This document shows positions 25,702-36,013 of a DNA stretch of 64,000 nucleotides, piece by piece. Numbering within the stretch: the first letter of the stretch is position 1; the number at the start of each line of letters is the position of its first letter. Origin of the DNA: Saccharina japonica (taxonomy: Eukaryota > Sar > Phaeophyceae > Laminariales > Laminariaceae); contig MEHQ01003865.1 in NCBI GenBank assembly GCA_008828725.1, positions 62,001 through 126,000 of the forward strand, read 5' to 3'. The notes beneath the pieces were generated by a model. The model was given only the letters and a program-made list of their open reading frames with translations, did no database searches and was not told where the DNA came from. Both the position numbers and the translations under genes were made by a program.

Positions 25702-26216
25702 ATGGCCACCGACAGCAGTCCTGAAATCAAGGGGGGCTCGGTCTATCGTTCGATGCCGGAGCTTCCTGTGGCCGAAAGGGCGGCCGCGGGTTCAAGACCG
25801 GCAACGGCGGCGGCCGTTAGAAGACATAAGTCTGCCCCGGTGCAGCTCCAGTGCCCCTGCCAAATCTCGGTGGTCCTCCGCATGCTTGTGTGGAGGCCCC
25901 CGAGGTTTATAATGCCTGTTGCCTAGCGGAGGTTCGTGCGACCCATTCAGGCCTTGGCGAGTGGCGCGACACCTACGCCAATCTAGAACACACCAATTGT
26001 TCGGGCGGGGACGCGCGGGTGCCGGTATGCGGCATCGATTATCTAGTCACGAGCGCGGCGAACGCCAACCGAGACATACCTGGTAGGTTCCAAGGCGCTG
26101 AAGAAAACTCTGGAGCTGGAGACTGGTGTTGTTTCAGTTCGGACCGCCCGGCGCGCCCGCAGCAACATTATCGTCGCCGACGCCGAAGAGGTAGACTCTG
26201 CCAATCATGAGCTCCC
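25702..26216 (+). other. GC-rich open region carried by element B
   Basis: Composition is markedly GC-richer than the flanks. A start at 25702 follows the block shared with element A and opens MATDSSPEIKGGSVYRSM. An overlapping + frame is open over 25851-26210 (119 residues) and ends in an arginine run before RLCQS. Neither frame resembles a family I know, and no single frame spans the region. It could be the decayed N-terminal part of an element protein, or a captured host exon. Confidence 0.35.
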
Positions 26217-26545
26217 GGCTTAATTCGAGAGCTTGGTGGATGACTCGCCTGGATCGGTCGCGGAGGTGGACCATGCATGGAAAAATCCTAAACATACAGG
26301 TTGTAGTGTTAGAAGTACTACTGGTACAGTATATCTTCCACCTAACGTAATACTGTGCGGTACCTGTCTGATGATGCTACTTGACAGAAGGCCCTTGACA
26401 AAAGAATGGTCCATCCATACCAGCGTTACTGATTGTGGACTGGAATTCAGATACTCGCTCGCATGCCCCTTGTATAATTGTTTCAATATAATAATCACAG
26501 AAGTTCACACAGATTCACGACAAAACATATATATATATATATATT

Positions 26546-26620
26546 TTGTCCATCCCATTCATTATCTTCGCACGTCCGTCTTTCTCCCTCCCTAGTCGTA
26601 ACTCAGGTCCGGGGTCACAA
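26546..26620. repeat. Dispersed repeat D, copy 2
   Basis: A short copy with CATTATCTTCGCAC, TAGTCGTAACTCAGG and CCGGGGTCACA. It lies inside element B. Confidence 0.55.
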
Positions 26621-27156
26621 ACAATATATTCACTTTTTTACTCGGACATGTGTACCAGACACCAGGTATACAATACGTAGCATACACCGCTCTACCCAAG
26701 TATGTGTATGTTCACAGTAAGCCTTTCTTTCTACCTGTCGACATCCAGGACACCCAGTATATTCATCCTAGATAGATACCGGTTGGTTGTTCTACATTTA
26801 TTAGGTCACAAAACAACGATACAAATATAATATGGACCATACCAGGTATACGACAGGCACGACCTACCCTGCTAGAAAATCCAGATGCGTGGAAGAGAGA
26901 AAAAGAAAAAGAAAAAGAAGGTGAATGGAAAAAAGGCGAGCTACTACTGGTGTAGGCCTATACCTGGTATTTGTTATACCATTACAACAGTAATATCAGT
27001 ACCACAAGGAGGCTGACACGCGTCATTCGGGTGCAAAAACAACTCCCTTGCGGTGCAAGGGATGGCAGGTTTGTGGGGAGCTTTTTTACTTGATTTGATT
27101 ATGTACCTGTTTTTGGCCCCAAACGGACCAGGTATACCTGTTTTTGGCAGCTGCCC

Positions 27157-28235
27157 CCAAAAAAAAAGAACATCGCGACATCGTGCCAAAAACTAAGTGT
27201 CAACCTTTCGACGCTGGAGGAGACAGCGAGAGCAACATACACAGCCCATCTCACCCACCACCGAGAGTCTATCACACACACCCAACATCCGCATATTCTA
27301 TGAGTATCTGCCTTCAAGTTCCCATCGCCGAGTACAATGCACACACGCTGCTGGTCAACAGCCGCCACACCTCTGCTGCTGCTGCTGCTGCTGTTTCTGA
27401 GACTCGATGGTATGGAAAGTGCTACGATTACGGTGGCGCCAGGTGGTGAACCTATCCAGGTGCGAAAACCTACATACTCTACTGAACGAGCTGTACCTCG
27501 TATGCCTGGTAGATGGTGTTCCTGGGCTGCTGACGGGTGTGTGTGGTTCGCGTGTTTGTCGTATCCACGGTAAGATGGCAGAACATTGTTTTTTTGTCTC
27601 CTCTCCACACTGCATTACAATGCAGCATTCTCTGTGTCGAATATTCGTGACCACAGAAAGAGCTTGTACGAGTACGACGTATGGACCTTGTATCTCTATG
27701 GACGAAGAGTCAGCACGAACACTACTGTACTGCTGGCAGGGTGTGCTGCATGTCGAAGGGTAGACGTGGCGATTTTTGCCGTGTATAGGAAGACCATAAA
27801 CACTCTCTCTTCTTGCTTTGAGATGGCGAACGACGTGTCGGCGTTTCGTTGTTGTCACTGGTCGGTCCCTGCAAGTGCGTTCTTCCGTGGATCGCCACCC
27901 ATCCTTCTTTCTGGACCACACGGACTTTTATGGCATACAGGCAGTACAGGACACCTAACCAGAAACAGGTTAATAAAAGAAGTCACGCGCTTGAGATTTA
28001 GAGGAAAATAAAAAGTTCAGGAGTCTTTATCTTGAGGTTAGTGTAGAAAGAACCCTCTCTCAAAGAAGAAATCCCGCCTGGACCATATTTCCTGTTTTTT
28101 ATTACAGTAGGTGTCCTGTACTGCTGTATGTGAATCACTGAGCTATATATGACCTCTTTCTATTTTTCTGCTAAAACTGCACGGGTGGGCTGTCCAGGGT
28201 TTTCCGCTCCTTTTTATTTTTATGTTTACATCTGA
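27157..28235. other. Spacer with a (CTG)7 run and a repeat relative
   Basis: No gene was recognised. A perfect CTG run of seven units lies at 27373-27393. At about 28015-28110 the sequence is a diverged copy of the repeat at 21281-21375. Open frames in both strands of 27.1-28.0 kb overlap each other and show no domain. Confidence 0.4.
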
Positions 28236-28420
28236 TTTTTTACGTATCTTCGCCCTACTTATTTTCTCCTTCCCTCCTAATGCACACAATCAGTCGTAAC
28301 TCAGATCCGGGATCACATAGCAAGCTCCTCTCTCCCCTCCCCACTGCAGCACGTACGTGCGCATGAAATTGTATCGCGAGAAGACGGCAGCCCTTTCTTC
28401 CCTCGTCGACCCGCATCGAA
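28236..28420. repeat. Dispersed repeat D, copy 3
   Basis: A long copy running from the ATCTTCGCCCT word through CAGTCGTAACTCAGATCC to CTTCCCTCGTCGAC. Its closest match is 29519-29700. Confidence 0.6.
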
Positions 28421-29518
28421 TAGCTCTGTCCCGAAATAATGTAACCTATTGAGTTGTGAAGTGAATAAGCATCTTCTCGCCAATGTCGTATGCGTTTTGA
28501 AGCGGTTTAATTTTTTATTTCGATACCGACGGTCAGATCTATAGATCGCGAGTGAAGTACACATACATGCGATGGCAATCGTAACTACTACTGCCTCTAA
28601 AAAACGCACTCGCTCGTCGGCCCGCAGGGTCGTTAAACGGCGCACCACATGCGAGCGCTCCGGTTCAAGCCCTTCCCATTTCCCATTATTTGTTTGCGTA
28701 GATCATATTTTCTTTTGTTGGATTCTGAAGTTCCTCCCGGTTCACAATTCCTCTTTGTCTTACTCAACGCGAGCCGACGACGTAAGAAAGTGCTGAACTT
28801 GTCTGGCGATACAAATAAATGCAAGGCACGCACTGTAGTGGTGGGGTGGAGGAAGAGTAATTCGCTCAAAGCCTGCAGCAAGCAGTAGTTAACACGTGAA
28901 GCTGAGCCCGAAGCAACTTACGTCGTACCAATGGAGACATCTCGTTTTTTTTTGTGCCGGCACATTTTGCTGCCAATACCGTGTCGAAGCTGGTGGCCGC
29001 AGATATATTTATTTGTTTTTGTTCGAAAAAGAGACTCATCCGACGTTAAAGGGAGAAACTACGATATGTTTGTTTCGAAATTTCGTCAAAAGAGGAGCGA
29101 AAACTCGGGGATACTATCGCTTTTTTCCCGCGGGCACAACCTCGGTAATGTCCCGCTTGAACCCGTGAATAGGAACACACCCCGTAGCACGCGCGATTGA
29201 CATGTCACACCAATCTTACAAATGCGAGTTTCGAGGAACTTTTGTATGGTTCTGTACGAGCTGGTTCAAGTCGAGCGCCCCGTTTCTGTCCCCCACCAAT
29301 CAATGACGACTATTGCATCATCTCTTGAATGCCATTGGTTTCAACCCCCATAAACAGCGGAAGAAAACGTCTACGTCTGATTCCGAGAGTGTTTATTTGT
29401 GCGAAGGTTATGCACCAAAACCAAAAAGTTTGAAAATCAGCAGTTGAAATATAAAATAAAAGGCAGAAATACAGCAGTGTCGTCGACTTTGTTTCGCCAT
29501 GAATGCACGCACATTTTG
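28421..29518. other. Spacer with a small basic open frame
   Basis: A + frame at 28572-28796 (74 residues) starts MAIVTTTASKKRTRSSARR, a strongly basic N-terminus, but then turns hydrophobic and matches nothing I know. It lies after dispersed repeat D, as does the open region of element B, and may be element-derived. No supported gene is present. Confidence 0.3.
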
Positions 29519-29700
29519 TTTTTTGTTCATCCCTTCTATTATCTTCGCCCTGCTTTTCTCTCTCCTCCCTACAGTAGTCGTAATTCAGATATGGGGTCAC
29601 ACAGTAGGCTCCTCTCCCTCCTCCCCCACTACGGTTTGTGACTTGCGTTTTAATCTCGAGAACACTTCAGCCCTCTCTTCCCTCGTCGACTCACATCGAA
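29519..29700. repeat. Dispersed repeat D, copy 4
   Basis: The copy runs from TTATCTTCGCCCTG through GTCGTAATTCAGAT and CTCCTCCCCCACTACGG to CTTCCCTCGTCGAC. It is the most complete of the four. Confidence 0.6.
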
Positions 29701-30166
29701 CTACTGTACCTACCCACGCTACTATCAATAAGCGTATCTCAGCAGTTGATTCCGTTTTTAAATTTATTTTTGCAAATAAATTCAAACGTTCGACTTGCTT
29801 GAGACTCGATCCCCAGAAACACGCTCTTGGAAGCGTTCGAGGGTATCACTAGACCATCGGAGCGACCGACTTATGCATACGTATAATGCTTGCTGTAATC
29901 TCCCATGTACTCGAACAATTGCAAAAATTCTCCAGCACTCAGGTACACGTACCTCGTGGTGGATATAGTTGTTCATATAGAAAAGCATCGTTATAAACGT
30001 GCTTACTGCTGTTTCTCCATGTGGAAGTCTATTCTATACAAGCTTCCCCTTCGACGTGGATCTCGTGAATCTGGACGCCACTACAGTAGTTTCAACCTGA
30101 AAAAACAAAGTAGCGATCTGTGACAATTTGTCGTGGCTTCACTCGTACGGTTTAGTAGTAAATGCG
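29701..30166. other. No recognisable feature
   Basis: I found no exon, RNA gene or clear repeat in this spacer. Confidence 0.35.
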
Positions 30167-30341
30167 CCTGAACCAGGCAAGGTGAATAATCCACGCAACC
30201 CAACGGTATAATATCGAAAAGCCGATATAGGGTCATATAGCTGACTCTGCTTCGTACACCACTTGTAGACAGCAAGCGGCTCCCCAAAATAACCGCGGGG
30301 CAGCGCTGGTGCACGAGCACGTTGCGGCCTCGAAACCTCGA
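30167..30341. repeat. Repeat R, copy 1
   Basis: This segment of 175 bases, from CCTGAACCAGGCAAG to CGAAACCTCGA, recurs at 35840-36013 with only a handful of differences. It stands alone here, without the duplication unit that follows the second copy. A - strand frame is open across both copies but is not recognisable. Confidence 0.8.
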
Positions 30342-30881
30342 GGAGGAGGCGACACAGCACAAACAGAGAGCGACGCAAAATATCTTGAGAATGTGGGCGA
30401 GGCCGGGCAGATGTTCAGCGAGATTAGAATCTCGCCGGCGAGGCCGGACCGACGGCGTGGGAGATTGGATTGTCACTGGCTGTGACAGGCGTCGGTCCAT
30501 GATTTGAAAATGTTATCGCGGGCCCGGCCCGGCCCGGCCCAAATCGTGCACCACTCGCAAATATTCCTGGATTTGTAATGTTCTTGGATCTATTAAATTT
30601 TGAAAATAATGGTACCAACCGTGACATGCACTGTGACGTATCTGGTATCAGCTATTTCCGTTTCAAGGCCCGCACGCTGTACACGATAGAGGTACGAGCA
30701 CTCTCCGGCTGAAATGGTTTCTAAATGAGTGGGGTCCTAAACCTCGAACCGTCGGACCTTCATTATTGTGTTGCACGAGTTTGCGTTGCATAGTTAGACT
30801 ATACCTGGTATGGGTTTGTTTATCGTGTAGCACTTTCAGTTTCCTCGAAAATCAGTTTTTGGGTAAGGTAGAGATAAGCCC
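30342..30881. other. Spacer with GGCCC run
   Basis: A short GC repeat (CGGGCCCGGCCCGGCC) lies at about 30520-30540, and an ATACCTGGTA palindrome-like word at 30801-30810. No gene is seen. Confidence 0.35.
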
Positions 30882-31815
30882 TAGCTGCTAAGACACGCCA
30901 AAAATGGGTTAAGGCAGGCGCCGGAAAGCCTACCGCAGGCGAAAACAAATGGAGTAAGACACGCTTTAAGAAATTTGGCTTAAGTTCATGTTTGTGTCTT
31001 AAATGTCTTAGGGTGGGTCTTAACGAGCAAATAAAAAATGAAAATAATAAATGAAAATGACGAACAGCCTTTTGTTTTTTGTTAAAAAAAACGCAGTTGA
31101 GTCCAAACGACAGCCAACTTTATCTGAAAAAAAAAAAACGAAAATGCTCGCAAAAACTCGCGGTGCACTTCTTTTTTGAATCACGGAATAGTTCAACCGC
31201 CACCGCATATGGACTCGCGGCGAATGCACCCAACGACGCAGCTAGATAAACCCAACTCGCACGCGCGAGGCACCCCTGAGAGCAGGTGGTGCTCGTGGTC
31301 CAACCCGCTCCCTCGGGAAGGCCCTGGAAGTTGTGTTTGGGTCCTCGCCGTTTGTCGGCAGACATTGGGCCGCTCTCTGGCACCCCCATCGCAAAATATA
31401 TCGCCACAGCCACCTCCTGACCCTCTGGTTTCTTGCATAGGCACAGCTTGGTTATACCCTACCGATATATGCTGGCTTTGATGGCGCGCAAGCCCTGCAG
31501 CAGCCCCACGCACTACTCCACCCACAGTGCGCTTGCGAACCGGCCATCCTATGTTCCTCTTGGCGATGATATCCCATAATCAGATGATATTGCACCCCTT
31601 TTCATTAAAATTAAACCCTCTGGCAACTAAACAAAACGAAACAAAAAAACTGAGTTTTCGGGGTCTCTACTGCTGTTTTTTGCTGTTTGACCAATGAGGC
31701 TCGATTGTTCTTTAGTTCTGCGTTTCGTTTTATTTTCATTGTTCATCTTCATTTTTTATTTGCTCGTTAAGACGGGCCCTTACTTGGATGTCTTAGACTT
31801 GTCTTACTGCATTTC
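30882..31815. mobile_element. Inverted-repeat element C (about 0.93 kb)
   Basis: Cores at 31017-31057 and 31732-31773 are inverted copies (GTCTTAACGAGCAAATAAAA). Outside them both arms contain TAAGACA and CTTA words, extending to roughly 30882 and 31815. The interior (31190-31560) has overlapping open frames without recognisable domains. Probably a non-autonomous DNA transposon; exact ends are uncertain. Confidence 0.5.
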
Positions 31816-33154
31816 CTCGCCCTGGCAGCGGAAACGAGATAGTAGGTACGGTATACGCATGTGTGACACTGGTACGACAGAGACAGGCACGACGAGAGAG
31901 CGCATATTTAAAGTCTGGTTGTAGATGATAACATTGCCATAAATAGGCATGGTGTACATACGATCCCCTATACAAAGTTAAAATAGTAAACACAAAATCT
32001 GGGATTATCACGCCAATGGTTTTTGTTTAGGTTTTTTCCAACGTGTTTTGAAAGGGCAAACCAAACGGATTGAATCCTGCTCATCCCCCCCCCCCCCGCC
32101 GACAGTTTTGGCCGAAACCAACAATCGTCTAACCCAAACAATATGCGTAGTCCGTGAAAAACGAATAGAAACGACATATGCAGGACTGAATCCCTTAGAA
32201 AGTATTTGACGAGACAAGCGCCATTTTGTTTATCTCACAAAGTATTTTGTTTATCTCACACAGAAATAACGGCGTGAGAAAGTGGGGGGGCGATTGAAAC
32301 GTAAAGTTGACAGTGACTGGTCCATAGCATTGTATCATAAAGATTGCACATCACAATCCAACGTCGAATCATGTATTTTCATCCCCCCATCTGATAGCAA
32401 GCGGTGACACAGCTCAACGACGCGGGTGCGTGCATGCACTGGTGTGAAGGAATATGAAAAACAACAGTATGCCGTTGTGTTGTGATCGAGGGTAAGATTA
32501 TCGTGGCTGTTGTTTGATTTGTAGCGTAACCGTTCTCTCCACTCAACGCCGACAAAACCAAGGTCGTTTGTACTCGCATGCGTGAATCTAGAAGTACAAT
32601 GTTTTCCTTGGAGTCGCGGGTATATTTGGGTGCGCAAAAAGCTGTAGTGCCCCTTTTCGAGCATAGGGACGTTGCCTTACGAAAATAAGACACGTAGGGG
32701 ACAAACCGGCGTCTAAGCCAAGCTCTTGCTGAAGATGGGCTCTAATACATTATTCAAGACATATATGAGCCGCCTCTGACCCCATTTTCATGGAGTTCGT
32801 AGCTAACGGCGTTATTTTGGTACCCAAAAAATGACTTACTGCCCCTTTTCGAGCGCAGGGACGTTGCCTTACGAAAATAAGACACGTATGGGACGAAACA
32901 GCGTCTTAGACAAGCGCCTGAGGCATTATTTAAGACATGCCTTAGCCGCTAGAGCTTAGGCATATAACTCCTCAAGTGAGCACCCTCAGAAAAAAACATG
33001 GTACATCTGTACCGTAGCATGAGTCCCTGAAAAGTCAGGCATTGTTATATTGTCTTGCCACGATGATAAAATGTCACGAACCGTAAGTTTTGTTCCTTGT
33101 TCATTAGGAATGACCCTGAGCAGGTACCCCCAAACGACTACACTACAGCAGCAT
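31816..33154. other. Spacer with a diverged direct duplication
   Basis: Segments at about 32645-32780 and 32835-32955 are direct copies (shared TGCCCCTTTTCGAGC and TTACGAAAATAAGACACGTA). TAAGACA words also occur in the arms of element C, so these may be decayed relatives of its ends. No gene is seen. Confidence 0.45.
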
Positions 33155-35422
33155 ATTACACAGAGAACTTACATCATACACAGAGTACAAGAAGTACAGC
33201 ACGAAGACTACACACAGAGCACACTCAGAGTACTCACTTACAGCAGAAGTGGCTGTACGAAGAACAGTACATAGAGCATAGCGCAGAGCACATGCAATGC
33301 ACAATACTCAACGAGTGAGTATGCAAAGCACACCAAGTTAGAGGGCTAATCTGTGATATAAGGGGGGTAGTTGGTCGAACACAGCTACTGTCGTTGTCAG
33401 AATTGAGTGATACTACACTGAATTCAAGTCAATATTTGCTTCGGCTACTTTTCAAATTCCGTGTCCAGTTTTTAGGTGACCCGCCGCATTCTTGAGCAGC
33501 CCGTCAGAAAGACAATGCGTCCCATACCATTATACTGCAGGTCGTGCATCGTGCATGAAGCGGGCGATACATAGACAACAGCTAGTAGTTGTGCTGGCGG
33601 CATAGCGAACACTCGCAAGACGAGCCCTGTCCATCCTCTCAATGTTCTGATGCGCAGCACTGCGTGGTTGCCCTTTGTTTCTGTGACTCTAAACTACGGG
33701 AAGCATACCAGGCCTACAAAGTATGTCCCGAGGTGCCGTCGGCGGCTATGTAGTGAAGAATGCACACCGGTGTGCGGCATATATATACGTACAAAGACAC
33801 GGAAGAATCAGACACCGCACCACCTACAAAACATACGAAGTGTAGTAGTAGGGGGGGCTGCGGTAATAACCACACCTCCCTCAAGAAACAATTCAAAAGC
33901 TTGACCCACTTCAAGCAGTCGCTGTACTCCTCCCGTGCATGTGGTGGCAAGGTGCCAGTCGAAGGAGGAACATCCGCCCGCCCGAGTGTATGCGCGGATC
34001 TGAATCCCAGATACCCCACACCCCCCCCCCTATATTGGAGGGAAGAAACCGGACCGTTGTGATCCCAGAAAACAATAAGTCAAGTTTTTTTTTTTTACCC
34101 CCCACCAGCGAAAACAAAATAGGGGGGGTCTCTAAAACCAAGTTAAAAAAGGGAACAAAAAACGGAAAAAAATGGTTTTCGCTCATTTCGTCCTGTGATC
34201 ACAGCGATCCGGTTTGTTTTTCATTCTGACCTTCCTACGTGTGTGGTGTCGTTTTCTCTCTTTTTTTTACGCCCGTGGCCCGCCGGAAGCCTATCTGACG
34301 AGCAAAGCTCGTCATCCAAACCAAACCCGTGCCCGATGATGGTATCGGTAATTGAGACATACAAACCTGGTATTTATCGCAATGTATATATCTGCGTACT
34401 GTGCCTATGCGTATCTGCGTACAGCGTATCCGAGAGATAATTTTGTGTTTTAGGCAGATTTCCCAGGTCGTAGGTAGCTTTGTTAATTGTGCGGTCGGAT
34501 GACTTTGAGTTCAACTATTATTTATTTCGTGTCACTCGGTCCGGGCCGTCCACACAGAAAGCAAGTGGTTTCTTTTCGCAACCTTAATTTTCACATTCCC
34601 GGGATAGTATTGTTTTCCCCACAAAAAAAAACGGAAATTGTCAATATATTCATGGTTGATTTCGCCCAAAATGACATTTTTGTTTTGCTCGTTTAACTGC
34701 ATTCTGCAGTGCGCTCTTTAAACTGGTCTGGAACCTGATTGATTCCACTTAGTGAAGGAAACAAAAACAAGAGACCCATCGGGACCCAGGCGACATCTAA
34801 CGGCCGAAACAATCAATAACGAGAACCCTGGCCCGAGGCGTAGAGATGGAATAATGTTGTGCTCAGTTATAGACTCCTGGAATGACGCTACTATGCATAC
34901 CAGGAAACGTATTGAACATACAGTACAAAACCGACGGGATATTATGTTTTTCCCTGAGCCTACAGCATGTGCTGTACGTACTCGTATGAGTAACTCTCGT
35001 TTTTTTCGTTTGGACCGAAAGAGTGCACAGGGAGTAGAACTATACGCATGACCATAACATGGATGATTCGATATCAAAGGGTATCTTCGTATGTGATACC
35101 ATAGCGAACGTTTGACAGGCCCGAATGTGTAGCTGCTTCGCCCCCGCTACGTTCCTACCGTCACTTCGGATGCCCTCCTGCTGCTGCTCAAAAATGGTTG
35201 CCTATAAAGCATCCCACGGTGCGCGGTGATATGTTGTGTTGTCACCATTATGACACACCCAGTCCCCTTTGAGACCTCTTGTTTTTTACGTCGTCCCCAC
35301 CACAGAGTGCCCTCGATAGAGTCGAGCCCGGTGACGTTATCGAGATTGAGAGCGGCATCTACTTTGAAGATATCAAGACTAGGGTAAGTGGGAATTGGTA
35401 CTGTTGTACGTCGTATGGGTTC
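33155..35422 (+). repeat. Local duplication unit a (5' region of beta-helix gene copy 2)
   Basis: The unit matches 36014-38068 nearly end to end. Both start ATTACACAGAGAAC and stop matching right after the word CGTATGGGTTC in intron 1. Unit a carries about 300 extra bases at roughly 33975-34280, which include CGTTGTGATCCC-type sequence also found at 59246-59283. Both units keep an open exon-like stretch near 33665 and 36518 (CVVALCFCDSKL), but overall identity is so high that this is weak evidence for coding. Confidence 0.85.
35306..35383 (+). CDS. Duplicate 5' exon of beta-helix gene (26 codons)
   Basis: An AG acceptor precedes 35306 and a GTAAGT donor follows 35383. The exon reads SALDRVEPGDVIEIESG and onward to DIKTR in phase 0, the usual opening rung of a parallel beta-helix (VxPGDxIxIxxGxY). 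It differs from 37952-38029 by one visible residue, Glu instead of Val before PGD. No downstream exon follows before the second unit, so it is either a dead duplicate or an alternative 5' exon for gene copy 2. The exon carrying the start codon and signal peptide was not identified in either unit. Confidence 0.65.
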
Positions 35423-35681
35423 GAATCGCCCACATTGTATCCAGGATGGCACACCCGCTCACACAAGCACACATAAAACCAGTGCGTGGCTGCCACCAAA
35501 GGGAGACCTTGAAGCGCGGTCGATGCTGTGTCATGGCTGTCACAAAGCGTAAAGAGCTTGGAGGATGGCGTGGGACAGTGCAAAACAACAGAGGTGAACT
35601 TGCACCGCTCTTGGTGTTCCTAGTTTATAGTACTCGCTGTAGGCTCTACTCATAAGGGTCGGGGCGGGGATGGGGTTGGGG

Positions 35682-35705
35682 TTAGGGTTAGGGTTAGGGT
35701 TAGGG
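35682..35705 (+). repeat. Interstitial telomere-like array (TTAGGG)4
   Basis: Four perfect TTAGGG units follow a degenerate stretch (GGGGATGGGGTTGGGG, from about 35667). They lie in the 417 bases between local duplication unit a and repeat R. TTAGGG is the telomere unit of many stramenopiles, animals and fungi. Confidence 0.85.
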
Positions 35706-35839
35706 TCTAAAGTAGTGTTTTTGGCGTTTTTCGAAATATTCGGTGTCATAACACTGGAACCACACGCGGGCCACAACCAAGTCCCCGATTTATATACTTT
35801 ATCCTATATAATAATTCAGGATTGCGGTAAAGGCGACTC

Positions 35840-36013
35840 CCTGAACCAGGCAAGTTGAATAATCCACGCAACCCAACGGTATAATATCGAAAAGCCGATA
35901 TAGGGTAATATAGCTGACTCTGCTTCGTACACCACTTGTGGACAGCAAGCGGCTCCCCAAAAGAACCGCGGGGCGGCGCTGGTGAATGAGCACGTTGCGG
36001 CCTCGAAACCTCG
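35840..36013. repeat. Repeat R, copy 2, abutting duplication unit b
   Basis: Nearly identical to 30167-30341. Its right edge is exactly where local duplication unit b begins, so it marks a rearrangement junction. Confidence 0.8.

Larger units (their letters stand above)
25119..27156. mobile_element. Long-TIR DNA element B (about 2.04 kb)
   Basis: Ends begin GGGCAGCGGCC and finish GGCAGCTGCCC, continuing as inverted repeats of about 100 bases that include CAGGTATACC, GGTCCG and GGCCAAAAAC. The five bases outside each end are CCAAA, consistent with a five-base target-site duplication. The interior shares a block with element A, contains two copies of a dispersed repeat and carries a GC-rich open region after 25702. 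The family is unknown to me, and end sequence plus duplication length do not match a superfamily I can name safely. Confidence 0.65.

Noticed and set aside
33660-33770. Exon-like stretch CVVALCFCDSKL with an upstream AG, present in both local duplication units
   Set aside because: Overall identity of the units is so high that frame conservation means little; no donor, partner exon or domain was found.
34858-35050. ATG-led frame upstream of the duplicate 5' exon, considered as signal-peptide exon
   Set aside because: Unit b has indels of four and one bases in the same place, so the frame is not conserved, and it lacks a hydrophobic core.
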